The notes under the pieces were generated by a model. The model saw nothing but the letters and a program-made list of their open reading frames with translations, searched no databases and was not told the origin of the DNA. DNA of 64,000 nucleotides from CALVGQ01 sp964368495 (GTDB taxonomy: Bacteria > Bacillota_I > Bacilli_A > Erysipelotrichales > Erysipelotrichaceae). Below, piece after piece: positions 42,902 through 51,152 of this stretch (position 1 is its first letter; every line of letters starts with the position of its first letter). Both the position numbers and the translations under genes were made by a program. The stretch spans positions 1 to 64,000 of the forward strand of contig CAYJAJ010000004.1 in the NCBI GenBank assembly GCA_964368495.1, written 5' to 3'.

Positions 42902-42929
42902 TTGCGACAAAATAGTGTAGAATTATTAT
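42902..42929 (+). promoter_or_regulatory. Possible promoter of the first GntR regulator
   Basis: TTGCGA (42902-42907), a 16-base spacer and TATTAT (42924-42929), 17 bases before the start of gntR. It would allow the regulator to be made independently of the PTS operon. Confidence 0.5.
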
Positions 42930-42946
42930 AGGAAATGGGGCATAGT

Positions 42947-43672
42947 ATGTCGAATGATAAACTTCCACTATATCAGCAAATACAACAATACATTTTAACT
43001 GGGATTCATGATGGAAAGTTTCCTGTTGGTCAATCCATCCCTACAGAAATGGAACTTTGTGAAATGTTCAATGCAAGTAGAGCAACAGTAAACAAAGCAA
43101 TGACAAATTTGGCTCTTCAAGGAAACATCTATAGAACTCCAGGTAAGGGCAGTTATGTGCGCATGGGTATGATGGATAATCATATGAGCAAACTTTTGAG
43201 TTTTTCAGAAATGGCTTTGAACAGCGATATCAAATATTCTACAGTAATTAGTGGCTATTCAATGGTTAAGGCTGAGACTATATTAAACATAAGTAACTAC
43301 CTTAATGCAAAGGAAAACTCATTTATTCATAAGATAACTAGAAATATATGTAGCAATAATAAATTAATTGCAGTTGAGATTAGTTATATTAATTCCTCAA
43401 TTATTTCAGCTATTGATATATCTAAGCTGGGTGATTCAATTTATAAGTTTTTAGAAAATCAGATGAATTTACAAATTAGCCATTGTAAAACAACGATAAG
43501 CGCTATGATGTCTAATGAAAGTATCGATTCATATTTTGGTTATCCTGTTAAAGAACCAATTTTATTTGAAACAGACATCACTTATTTAACGGATGAGCAA
43601 TGCATTGAAGTAGTTGAAACATACTTTTTAGGTAGTGAGTATACTTATGTGGTTGAACTGAATAGAAAATAA
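42947..43672 (+). CDS. GntR-family regulator (HutC subfamily), probable amino-sugar repressor
   Basis: A 241-residue repressor. The winged helix (about 1-70) has LPLYQQIQQYILTGI, SIPTEMELCEMFNASRATVNKAM and the wing GKGSYVR; the C-terminal UTRA-type effector domain (about 85-240) includes FIHKITRNI and ends in FLGSEYTYVVELN. The effector is probably a 6-phosphosugar from the neighbouring pathway, as for NagR with GlcN-6-P or GlcNAc-6-P. ATG 42947, 6 bases after GGGG, is preferred over ATG 42935, which has its purine box immediately adjacent. It closes the nagA cluster and has a terminator; its likely target is the operator-like site near 38092. Confidence 0.92.
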   Translation: MSNDKLPLYQQIQQYILTGIHDGKFPVGQSIPTEMELCEMFNASRATVNKAMTNLALQGNIYRTPGKGSYVRMGMMDNHMSKLLSFSEMALNSDIKYSTVISGYSMVKAETILNISNYLNAKENSFIHKITRNICSNNKLIAVEISYINSSIISAIDISKLGDSIYKFLENQMNLQISHCKTTISAMMSNESIDSYFGYPVKEPILFETDITYLTDEQCIEVVETYFLGSEYTYVVELNRK

Positions 43673-43680
43673 TTAACTTT

Positions 43681-43714
43681 AAACCTTATTGTGAGTAGGC
43701 AATAAGGTTTTTTT
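43681..43714 (+). terminator. Rho-independent terminator after the first gntR
   Basis: AAACCTTATTG (43681-43691) and CAATAAGGTTT (43700-43710) form a perfect 11-bp stem with an 8-base loop, followed by seven T. It ends the nagA-PTS-gntR unit. Confidence 0.9.
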
Positions 43715-43814
43715 CTGTCAAAAATCTAGTTTTTTATATAAAAATAATTTTATTACAAAATTAGTTAGCGGAGTTTTGTAAATTTTTTTGAAAAATATGT
43801 TTTAAATAAAAAAA

Positions 43815-43829
43815 TAGAAACCGCTTACA
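43815..43829 (+). promoter_or_regulatory. Cre (CcpA-binding) site upstream of the second gntR operon
   Basis: TAGAAACCGCTTACA agrees with the cre consensus WTGNAANCGNWNNCW at 14 of 15 positions. It lies 7 bases upstream of the -35 box of the operon promoter. Confidence 0.7.
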
Positions 43830-43836
43830 AAAAATG

Positions 43837-43864
43837 TTGACAACAAGATAGGATATGTTATTAT
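43837..43864 (+). promoter_or_regulatory. Promoter of the gntR-ABC-nanE-ROK operon
   Basis: TTGACA (43837-43842), a 16-base spacer and TATTAT (43859-43864), 42 bases before the gntR start. The -35 box is perfect. Confidence 0.75.
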
Positions 43865-43878
43865 GTTGTTATAACAAC
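43865..43878. promoter_or_regulatory. Perfect 14-bp palindrome, likely GntR operator
   Basis: GTTGTTATAACAAC is a perfect palindrome starting directly after the -10 box, at the expected transcription start. The placement suits repression by the GntR protein encoded immediately downstream. Confidence 0.7.
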
Positions 43879-43906
43879 GTACCTATTTCGCGAAGGGGAT
43901 TAAGTT

Positions 43907-44623
43907 ATGATAAAAAAAAGTGTGGTACCGGCATATTATCAAGTTATGGTTGATATACTTGATAAAATCAAAAATGATATTTATAAAGTAGATGGACAAT
44001 TGCCAAGTGATATGGAATTTTGTTCTATTTATGGAGTAAGTAGAATCACTGTAAGACGTGCATTAGCTGAATTAGAAAATGATGGCTATATTAAACGTAT
44101 TCAGGGTAAGGGTAGTTTCGTTCGATTCAAAGAGATAAATCAAGAAATGACCGGTTTTTATAGCTTTACAAATGAAACTATAAAAATGGGATATGTTCCC
44201 TCATCTATCTTTATTAGTTTGGATTTGATTATTCCAAATAATGAAGTGCAAGAAAAACTAAACTTGCAAGATAATGAAAAAGTTTATCTATTGGAACGAT
44301 TACGATTAGCGGATGATAAAATTGTTGTGTATGATCATTCATACATTAGTGAAAAGAAAATTCCAGGATTTAAGAAGAGTATGATTTCACAAGGGTCTTT
44401 ATACAAGGCACTAGAACAATATTATGGATTTGTACCTAATAATTCTGAGGAAACAATTGAAGCAATCGCGATTGAAGAACAAAACGCTATTAAAATGAGA
44501 TTAAAACCAAAAACACCAGTTTTATTAGTTAAAAGAGTATCATATTGTGATGATGAAATTATCGAGTACAACTATCGATTAGTTAATTCATCTGTCTATA
44601 AATATAAAATGAAATTAAAATAA
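43907..44623 (+). CDS. GntR-family regulator (HutC subfamily) of the ABC/nanE operon
   Basis: A 238-residue repressor, a distant paralogue of the one at 42947. Winged helix (about 1-75): VVPAYYQVMVDILDKI, LPSDMEFCSIYGVSRITVRRAL, then wing GKGSFVRF. The C-terminal UTRA domain has YLLERLRLADDKIVVYDHSYI and an EYNYRLVNSS-type ending. As first gene of its operon, with a palindrome at the promoter, it probably represses itself and the transporter until its ligand (perhaps ManNAc-6-P or GlcNAc-6-P) appears. ATG 43907 lies after AAGGGGAT. The lipoprotein gene follows after 12 bases. Confidence 0.92.
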   Translation: MIKKSVVPAYYQVMVDILDKIKNDIYKVDGQLPSDMEFCSIYGVSRITVRRALAELENDGYIKRIQGKGSFVRFKEINQEMTGFYSFTNETIKMGYVPSSIFISLDLIIPNNEVQEKLNLQDNEKVYLLERLRLADDKIVVYDHSYISEKKIPGFKKSMISQGSLYKALEQYYGFVPNNSEETIEAIAIEEQNAIKMRLKPKTPVLLVKRVSYCDDEIIEYNYRLVNSSVYKYKMKLK

Positions 44624-44635
44624 TCGGAGGAATGT

Positions 44636-45607
44636 ATGAAAAAATTTAAATTTCTATTGGCTACACTGTTGATGTTTACTGTACTTTCAGGATGCACAAC
44701 TGATGAACCTGTATCAACAGATACACCTGAAACTACATCACCTACTTCTGAAGAAGTTACTATCGCTTATTCAGTGCAAACTTTATCAAACCCATATTTT
44801 GTTACAGTAGCTGAAGGATTTGAAAAGTATGGTGCTGAAATTGGAATTAAAACAATCGTAACTGATGGTAAGCAAGATGCTGCACAACAAGTAGCACAAA
44901 TAGAAAATTTTATTGCACAAGAAGTGGATGCAATTATAATTAGCCCAGTAAATGATAAGGCGTTAGAAGATGTCGTTAAACAAGCAACAGATGCTGGAAT
45001 TACAGTTATTGCAGGAAATCAAAATTTTCCAGGATCACAAGGTTTTGTAACTATTCCTGAATATGCTTTAGGGAATGCACTGGGATTAATTGCTGGTGAA
45101 TATCTAGCAGAACACTTTCCAGATGAAGAAGTTGAAGTTGTAGTATTTGATTATCCAGAAATTGAATCAGTAATTGCACGTGGTGACGGTATTAGAGAAG
45201 GAATCTTAGAAAAAGCACCAAATGCAAATATTGTTCAAAGTATTTCAGCTAACACTCCTGAAAAAGGAGCTGCTGCAATGGAATCAGTAATTCAAAAATA
45301 TCCAAATGTTCAAATGGTTTGTGGAGTTAATGACGCTGCTATTCTTGGAGCATATGAAGTTTATATGGCATCTGGTCTTGAAACTGAAGGTTTCTATTTT
45401 GGTGGTATGGATGCTACAGAACAAGCTTTGGATTTAATTAAACAAGATACTGTTTATAAATCAACAATCGATATTAATCCAGCTGGAACTGGGAAAATCT
45501 TCATCGATACAGCTTTAGAAGTTATGGAAAATGGTCCACTAACTGAAGAAATTGCAATTGATTTAATTCCAGTAACTATCGACAATGTAGATGATTTTAT
45601 TAAGTAA
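44636..45607 (+). CDS. Sugar ABC transporter substrate-binding lipoprotein (ribose/RbsB type)
   Basis: A 323-residue lipoprotein. The signal peptide ends in LSGC (Cys20), followed by a Thr/Ser/Glu-rich linker (about 21-40) and a periplasmic-binding-protein type 1 fold: ITIAYSVQTLSNPYFVTVAEGFEKYG-like start, QIENFIAQEVDAIIISPVND, hinge segments and GMDATEQALDLIKQDTVYKSTI. This is the ribose/allose/galactose-binding class anchored to the outer membrane face. With nanE and an ROK kinase in the same operon the ligand may be ManNAc or a related amino sugar. It starts after GGAGG. A hairpin follows the stop, which may keep its mRNA more abundant than the downstream genes. Confidence 0.92.
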   Translation: MKKFKFLLATLLMFTVLSGCTTDEPVSTDTPETTSPTSEEVTIAYSVQTLSNPYFVTVAEGFEKYGAEIGIKTIVTDGKQDAAQQVAQIENFIAQEVDAIIISPVNDKALEDVVKQATDAGITVIAGNQNFPGSQGFVTIPEYALGNALGLIAGEYLAEHFPDEEVEVVVFDYPEIESVIARGDGIREGILEKAPNANIVQSISANTPEKGAAAMESVIQKYPNVQMVCGVNDAAILGAYEVYMASGLETEGFYFGGMDATEQALDLIKQDTVYKSTIDINPAGTGKIFIDTALEVMENGPLTEEIAIDLIPVTIDNVDDFIK

Positions 45608-45630
45608 TTTAAATTATAAATAGTAAATTA

Positions 45631-45656
45631 GGAGATAAATGTAAAAATTTATCTCT
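45631..45656 (+). other. Intercistronic hairpin after the sugar-binding protein gene
   Basis: GAGATAAAT (45632-45640) and ATTTATCTC (45647-45655) form a 9-bp stem with a GTAAAA loop, with no T-run after it. Such hairpins often stabilise upstream mRNA or attenuate transcription so that binding protein is made in excess over the ATPase and permease. Confidence 0.55.
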
Positions 45657-45681
45657 TGCTATTTCGAAAGGAAGTATTGCT

Positions 45682-47168
45682 ATGAATGATAACCCGGTAT
45701 TATTGAAAATAGTAGAGTTAGAAAAAGAATACAATGGTTTTTTCGCATTAAAAAAAGTTAGTTTCGATATAAAACAAGGTGAGATACATGGAATTGTTGG
45801 AGAAAATGGCGCTGGAAAATCAACACTCATAAAGACAATTTCTGGAGCAATTCAAAAAACGAGCGGACAATTAATTTATAATAATGAAGAATTAATTTTA
45901 AAGAGTCCTAAAGTTGCGATTGATAAAGGAATTGGAGTTGTTTATCAAGAGTTCAATTTATTCCCGAATTTAAAGGTCTATGAAAATATTTTTTTCTCCA
46001 TTGAAATTAAAAATAAACGCTTGCTAGATAGAAAAGCAATGATTAAAGAATCAGAAAAAATATTAGAAAAGCTGGGGTTTTCATTTGATGTAACANNNNN
46101 NNNNNAAAGAAACTTTCCACTGCTTATCAACAAATAGTTGAAATTGCAAAATGCATCAATCATCAGGTTAAATTAATAATTATGGATGAGCCAAGTGCAC
46201 CTTTAACTGAAAACGAAGTTGAAATTATGTTTGATGTTGTTAAAAAATTAAACAAGCAGGGTGTAACAATAATTTATATTTCACATAAGTTAAATGAAAT
46301 TATGCACCTCACAAATCGTGTTTCTGTACTTCGTGATGGTAAGTACATTACAACGCTAAATACAAAAGAAACTACTGAAAATGATCTTGTTAAACTTATG
46401 GTAGGTAGAGATATTGAAGATATTTACCCTAAAAAAGAGTTTGGAAGTAATAAGGTGCATTTAAGTTGTAGAAATATTTCAGGTGGAATTGTAAAAGATG
46501 TTTCTTTTGATTTACATAAGGGAGAAGTTCTTGGTTTTGGTGGATTAGTAGGTGCAGGTAGAACGGAATTAGTCCGTATTTTATTTGGTGCTGATCCAAA
46601 AGAAAAAGGACAAATATTTATTAATGACAAAGAGGTATCAATAAATAATCCTGGGGATGCAATTAAATATGGAATTGGCTTAATACCTGAAGATAGGAAA
46701 ACACAGGGTTTAATACTTAATAAATCAATTTATTTAAATAATTTACTGCCGTCAATTTATGATTATTCAAATACGCTTTTGAAATTAGTTGATTTTAAGA
46801 AGTCTGAAAAAGATATTCAGGTAAATTATGATCGATTGAAAATTAAGGCTCAAAGTCAACATCAAAAAGTAGTTTATTTGTCAGGTGGAAATCAACAAAA
46901 AGTTGTTTTGTGTAAATGGATTTTAAAAGACTGTGACATTCTTATTTTGGATGAACCGACTAGAGGAATAGATATTGGTGCAAAACAAGAAATATATAAT
47001 TTGATTAAAGATTTGGCTAAAATGGGAAAATCGATACTTGTCATTTCTTCAGAAATGCCAGAATTAATCGGTATGAGTCATCGAATTTTAGTTATGCATG
47101 AGGGTAAATTAACTGGGGAGTTACGAGAAAATATTACTCAGGAAGAAATCATGCGCCTAGCATCATAA
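45682..47168 (+). CDS. Sugar ABC transporter ATP-binding protein (RbsA type), split by an assembly gap
   Basis: Two-nucleotide-binding-domain ATPase of the RbsA class, about 495 residues. First domain: Walker A VGENGAGKST and Walker B MDEPSAPLTENE (usually DEPTAALT). Second domain: degenerate Walker A GGLVGAGRTE, signature LSGGNQQKVVL and LILDEPTRGID. A run of 10 N at 46096-46105 falls just before KLSTAYQQIVEIAK, the signature region of domain one. The frame differs on the two sides; it is restored if the gap is really 8 bases (or any 3n+2), which also gives the usual spacing between D and LS. So I read one intact gene with an assembly gap, not a pseudogene. ATG 45682 follows AAAGGAAG. Confidence 0.88.
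46096..46105. other. Run of 10 N (assembly gap)
   Basis: Ten undetermined bases inside the RbsA-type ATPase gene. Length is probably a placeholder, since the flanking reading frames disagree by 2 bases. Confidence 0.95.
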
Positions 47169-47180
47169 AGGAGGATTAAG

Positions 47181-48119
47181 ATGAAATTAGATGTTAAAAG
47201 TTTTTTAGTTAAATATGCAATATATTTGGTTTTGTTTTCACTGGTAATCTTTTTTTCATTTACTTCCGATGTATTTTTAACATCAAGAAATATGATAAAT
47301 GTATTAAGACAAGTATCAGTAGTAGGTATTGTTTCAGTGGGGATGACTTTTGTAATATTGCAAAGTGGAATTGATTTATCTGTTGGTGGTGTAATTGCTT
47401 GTTCTGGTGTAATATGTGCACAATTGATGGTTTTTGGATTACACCCAGTTTTTGCTATTTTAATTACACTTGCTTTTGCAGTTTTAGTCGGGTGTGTTAA
47501 TGCATTCTTTTCGCATGAGTTCAAGTTAAATCCAATGATTGTAACACTGGCAACACTTCAAATTTTAAAAGGAATTTCATATATATTAACTGGTGGTATT
47601 CCTGTGTACGGTTTTACAGAATCATTTAAGTTCATTGGGCAAGGAACAGTTGGAGCAATCCCGACACCTGTCATTATCATGCTTTCGTGCTTTGTGTTTG
47701 GCTTTTTTATATTGAAATATACATCTTTTGGGCAAAGCATTTATGGCATTGGTGGGAATGAAGAGGCAGTTCGACTTACTGGAATAAACATTAGAGTGAC
47801 AAAATATAAGGTCTATGTACTTTGTAGTTTGTTGGCAAGTATTGCAGGTATCGTTCTACTTTCAAGAGTAAACAATGCTCAACCAAATGCTGGTTTTGGT
47901 TATGAAATGGATGTAATTACAGGTGTGGTGCTTGGTGGTGTTAGTATGTCAGGTGGTGAAGGAAAAATCACTGGTGTATTTGCTGGGATACTAGTAATGG
48001 CAGTTTTAAGCAATGGAATGTTATTGATGGACATTAGTGAATATTATCAATGGATAGTAAAAGGTTCAATTATGTTATTGGCAATTTCATATGACAAATT
48101 AATAAAGAAAAGAGGATAA
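47181..48119 (+). CDS. Sugar ABC transporter permease (RbsC type)
   Basis: A 312-residue membrane protein with about nine helices of the ribose-type permease family: NMINVLRQVSVVGIVSVGMTFVILQSGIDLSVGG and a FGQSIYGIGGNEEAVRLTGI loop that contacts the ATPase, then GFGYEMDVITGVVLGGVSMSGGEG. One permease gene implies a homodimer. It follows the ATPase gene after 12 bases with AAAGGAGG. nanE follows after 6 bases. Confidence 0.95.
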   Translation: MKLDVKSFLVKYAIYLVLFSLVIFFSFTSDVFLTSRNMINVLRQVSVVGIVSVGMTFVILQSGIDLSVGGVIACSGVICAQLMVFGLHPVFAILITLAFAVLVGCVNAFFSHEFKLNPMIVTLATLQILKGISYILTGGIPVYGFTESFKFIGQGTVGAIPTPVIIMLSCFVFGFFILKYTSFGQSIYGIGGNEEAVRLTGINIRVTKYKVYVLCSLLASIAGIVLLSRVNNAQPNAGFGYEMDVITGVVLGGVSMSGGEGKITGVFAGILVMAVLSNGMLLMDISEYYQWIVKGSIMLLAISYDKLIKKRG

Positions 48120-48125
48120 TTTACG

Positions 48126-48830
48126 ATGTTACTAAAAAAAGGATTAGTTGTATCTTGTCAAGCAACTAAGGAAGAGCCCATGCATGGCTCAGATATCATG
48201 GCAAGAATGGCAATTGCTTCTGAAATAGGGGGAGCAGTTGGTGTAAGAGTGAATACTTATAGTGACTTATGTGCTGTAAGAAAAGCTACTAAATTACCTG
48301 TTTTAGGTTTGATTAAAGAACAATATGAAGGATTTTTTCCGTATATTACACCTACGATGAAAGAGGTTGATTTAGTTGTTGATAGTGGAGCTGAAATAAT
48401 TTGTATTGATGCAACTAACTACCCACGTCCAGATGGAAATGATTTAGAAACGTTTATTAAACTAATTAAAGAAAAATATCCAAATAATGAAATTTTAGCG
48501 GATGTTTCTACTGTTGAAGAAGGAGTGTATGCAGCATCATTAGGAGTAGACTATGTTGCAAGTACATTATCTGGGTACACACCAGATACGATTGACACAA
48601 GTAGCAAGGTGATTCAAGAGTTAAGGGAACCAGATTTTGATATTATCGAAAAGCTATCGAAGTTAATAACTATCCCAATCGTTGCTGAAGGAAAGTTTTG
48701 GGATAGTAAAAATGCAATTAAAGCGATGAAATTAGGAGCACATGCTGTGACTATTGGTGCAGGTATCACAAGACCACAAATAATAACTAAAAAAATTGTT
48801 GATGAAATAAATAATGAGATTGGATCATGA
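48126..48830 (+). CDS. nanE: N-acetylmannosamine-6-phosphate 2-epimerase
   Basis: Converts ManNAc-6-P to GlcNAc-6-P. The 234-residue TIM-barrel protein carries LVVSCQATKEEPMHGSDIMARMAIASEIGGAVGVR-type N-terminal text, the catalytic-lysine segment GLIKEQY, ICIDATNYPRP and VAEGKFW with the second acidic residue. This matches the NanE family over its full length. It sits between the permease and an ROK kinase gene whose start it overlaps by four bases. No nanA (sialate lyase) is in the window, so free ManNAc, rather than sialic acid, is the simplest substrate of this operon. Confidence 0.94.
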   Translation: MLLKKGLVVSCQATKEEPMHGSDIMARMAIASEIGGAVGVRVNTYSDLCAVRKATKLPVLGLIKEQYEGFFPYITPTMKEVDLVVDSGAEIICIDATNYPRPDGNDLETFIKLIKEKYPNNEILADVSTVEEGVYAASLGVDYVASTLSGYTPDTIDTSSKVIQELREPDFDIIEKLSKLITIPIVAEGKFWDSKNAIKAMKLGAHAVTIGAGITRPQIITKKIVDEINNEIGS

Positions 48831-49741
48831 AAAATGTAATTGCAATCGACATTGGAGGGACAAAAACATTAGGAGCAGTATTTAATTATTCAGGAGAATT
48901 ATTAAAACAACATCGTATTGCAACCAATCCTAAAAAAGGCCCTTCAGCGTTAATAAACTCGTTAATATCTCTTATTGAAGAATTAAAAACAGATATTGAA
49001 GTAGGGTGTATTGCAATTGGCAGTGCAGGAAGAATTAATACTGTTGAGGGTTCGGTGTTTTATGCAAGTGATAACATTCCAGGATGGACTGGAGTACAAT
49101 TAAAGAAAATTGTTGAAGAAAAATTTAATATTCATACAATTGTTGAGAATGATTGCAAAGTTACAGGTTTAGGTGAAGAATGGAAGGGAAGTGCAAAAGG
49201 TTTAAAATCCTATGTATGCATTGCCCTAGGGACGGGTATAGGCGCTGCAATAAAATGTGAAGGAATTTTGCTTCATGGTGCTCATTGGAGTGCAGGAGAA
49301 CTAGGACATGTAATTTTATATCCTAATGGTCGTCAATGCAATTGCGGATTAAAAGGCTGCTTTGAACAATACTGTTCAGGAACTGCACTTGTTAAGCTAT
49401 ATAATGAAATCAGTAATTTTAAAATAGAAACTGGGTATGATTTCTTTGATTTAGTAGAAAAAAAAGAGGAAAATGCTTTAAAGGTTTTAGATGAATTTTG
49501 TTTTAATTTGGCTACAGCAATTCTTAGTTTTATTAATTCTTATGATCCGCAAAAAATTATTATTGGAGGGGGATTAATTGATACTAAAAATTATTGGTGG
49601 GATAAAATGATTTCTAATATTAATAAATCAAGCATTTCTAAACTGTTTACACCAATAATAGAGCCAGCGATGTTAAAAAGTGAAGCAGCCATTTATGGAG
49701 CAGCATATTTGGGTTTACAATATCTAAAAAATAAGCACTAG
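48827..49741 (+). CDS. ROK-family sugar kinase (probable N-acetylmannosamine kinase, NanK-like)
   Basis: A 304-residue sugar kinase of the ROK family. ATP-binding IAIDIGGTKTLG at the N-terminus, VENDCKVTGLGE, ALGTGIGAAI, a HWSAGELGH catalytic and zinc histidine region and the zinc-binding CNCGLKGCFEQYCSG are all present, so it should be active. Sequence cannot separate glucokinase, ManNAc kinase and GlcNAc kinase, but coupling to nanE (ATGA overlap) argues that it phosphorylates ManNAc taken up by the adjacent ABC importer. Terminator about 50 bases after the stop. Confidence 0.88.
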   Translation: MKNVIAIDIGGTKTLGAVFNYSGELLKQHRIATNPKKGPSALINSLISLIEELKTDIEVGCIAIGSAGRINTVEGSVFYASDNIPGWTGVQLKKIVEEKFNIHTIVENDCKVTGLGEEWKGSAKGLKSYVCIALGTGIGAAIKCEGILLHGAHWSAGELGHVILYPNGRQCNCGLKGCFEQYCSGTALVKLYNEISNFKIETGYDFFDLVEKKEENALKVLDEFCFNLATAILSFINSYDPQKIIIGGGLIDTKNYWWDKMISNINKSSISKLFTPIIEPAMLKSEAAIYGAAYLGLQYLKNKH

Positions 49742-49791
49742 TATAATTATTTGAATAATGACTAATAATTAAAGAGCAGGCTAAGTGATAG

Positions 49792-49834
49792 GCAAGAAAT
49801 ATTATTTTCAAACTAGATATTTCTTGCTTTTTTT
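49792..49834 (+). terminator. Rho-independent terminator after the ROK kinase
   Basis: GCAAGAAATAT (49792-49802) and ATATTTCTTGC (49817-49827) pair perfectly (11 bp) with a 14-base loop, followed by seven T. It ends the second gntR operon. Confidence 0.9.
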
Positions 49835-49909
49835 AAAGTTAAAGAGATATTATTTTGTTTTAGTGATTTGTCTTTTTAATTGAATGATTTATCTATTTTA
49901 GTCTAAGTA

Positions 49910-49938
49910 TTGTACTTTTATAAATATATAATTATAAT
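49910..49938 (+). promoter_or_regulatory. Sigma-A promoter of agaS-IIA
   Basis: TTGTAC (49910-49915), a 17-base spacer and TATAAT (49933-49938), 25 bases before the agaS start. Confidence 0.75.
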
Positions 49939-49962
49939 GAAGACGAAATTAAGGAGGAATTT

Positions 49963-51135
49963 ATGAGTTATTTTGGAAAAGATGTTCAATCATTAGAAAA
50001 AGACTTGGCAATATTTACTGCAAAAGAAATTTGTCAACAACCATCGACATGGATAAAAACTGTGAACCAGGTAAAAAATGAAAGTAGCCAAATAAAAGCA
50101 TTTATTGAGCAAGTAACACTGCAAGAAGATTACCGAATTGTTCTTGTTGGAGCAGGAACTAGTGAGTTTGTCGGAAATTCATTATTTAGTTTTTTAAATA
50201 CGAAATATAATGGAAAAGTTGTATCATGTGCTAGCACTGATATTGTGGCTACACCTGAAAATTATTTATCAAGAACTTTACCTACGTTAGTTGTTTCATT
50301 TGGACGTTCTGGCAATTCACCTGAATCTGTTGGAGCCGTTGATGCTGCTGATGTTGTATGTAATAGTGTATATCATTTATTTGTTACATGTAATCATAAT
50401 GGAGCCTTATCAAAGAGAGCTATCGAAAATAAGAATTGTTATGCTCTTAATTTAACAAAAGAAACACATGATCAAGCTTTTGCAATGACAAGCAGCTTTA
50501 CAAATATGCTTTTAGCTACACTTATATGTCTAGATTTAGAAAACATTGAACAATTAGAAAATCAAGTGGAAGATTTAGCAAAAGCAGTCACTAAGTTTAC
50601 TAATGAAGGATACACAGGAGTTTCAGAGTATTTAAGCAGCTATAATTTTGGAAGAATCGTATATCTTGGATCAAATGCTTTAAAGGGATATGCTCAAGAG
50701 TCTGCACTTAAAATGCTGGAGTTGACAGCTGGTTTAGTTCCTACCATGTTTGATTCCCCTTTAGGGTTTAGACATGGTCCGAAATCTATTGTTAATGATG
50801 AAACACTTACTGTTGTGTATTTAAGTGATAATGAGTATACATATCGTTACGAGTTGGATTTAATTAAAGAGATGAGCAAAGAAAGAAAAAACAATCAATT
50901 ATTAGTGGTTGCTAACACTATGCGTGAAGAAATTCTTCCTTTAGTAGATTATGCATATTTCTTTAATATGTCAAAACAAGACAATGTATTTTTAGGTTTA
51001 GCATACATTACTATTGCACAATACATTGCATTAATAAAATCATTAAGCTATGGTATTACACCGGATAATCCTTGTCCAAGTGGAGAAGTTAATCGTGTTG
51101 TAAAAGGGGTAACTTTATACCCATATAAAAAGTGA
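49963..51135 (+). CDS. agaS: D-galactosamine-6-phosphate deaminase/isomerase (AgaS)
   Basis: A 390-residue double-SIS protein of the AgaS family, which turns galactosamine-6-P into tagatose-6-P plus ammonia. First SIS domain: IVLVGAGTSEFVG and SFGRSGNSPESVG; second: IVYLGSNALKGYAQESALKMLELTAG with GFRHGPKS carrying the active-site histidine. The C-terminal TPDNPCPSGEVNRVVKGVTLYP is the AgaS hallmark, separating it from GlmS-like proteins. It starts the third block of the island with its own promoter and an AAGGAGG box. The PTS IIA gene follows. This, with NagA-type deacetylase and the GatZ/KbaZ aldolase, supports GalNAc/GalN breakdown. Confidence 0.94.
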   Translation: MSYFGKDVQSLEKDLAIFTAKEICQQPSTWIKTVNQVKNESSQIKAFIEQVTLQEDYRIVLVGAGTSEFVGNSLFSFLNTKYNGKVVSCASTDIVATPENYLSRTLPTLVVSFGRSGNSPESVGAVDAADVVCNSVYHLFVTCNHNGALSKRAIENKNCYALNLTKETHDQAFAMTSSFTNMLLATLICLDLENIEQLENQVEDLAKAVTKFTNEGYTGVSEYLSSYNFGRIVYLGSNALKGYAQESALKMLELTAGLVPTMFDSPLGFRHGPKSIVNDETLTVVYLSDNEYTYRYELDLIKEMSKERKNNQLLVVANTMREEILPLVDYAYFFNMSKQDNVFLGLAYITIAQYIALIKSLSYGITPDNPCPSGEVNRVVKGVTLYPYKK

Positions 51136-51152
51136 AAAGGAGAAAAAATAAA

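Noticed and set aside
45682..47168. RbsA-type ATPase as a frameshifted pseudogene
   Set aside because: The only break is at the N-run, motifs on both sides are intact, and a gap of 3n+2 bases restores one frame.
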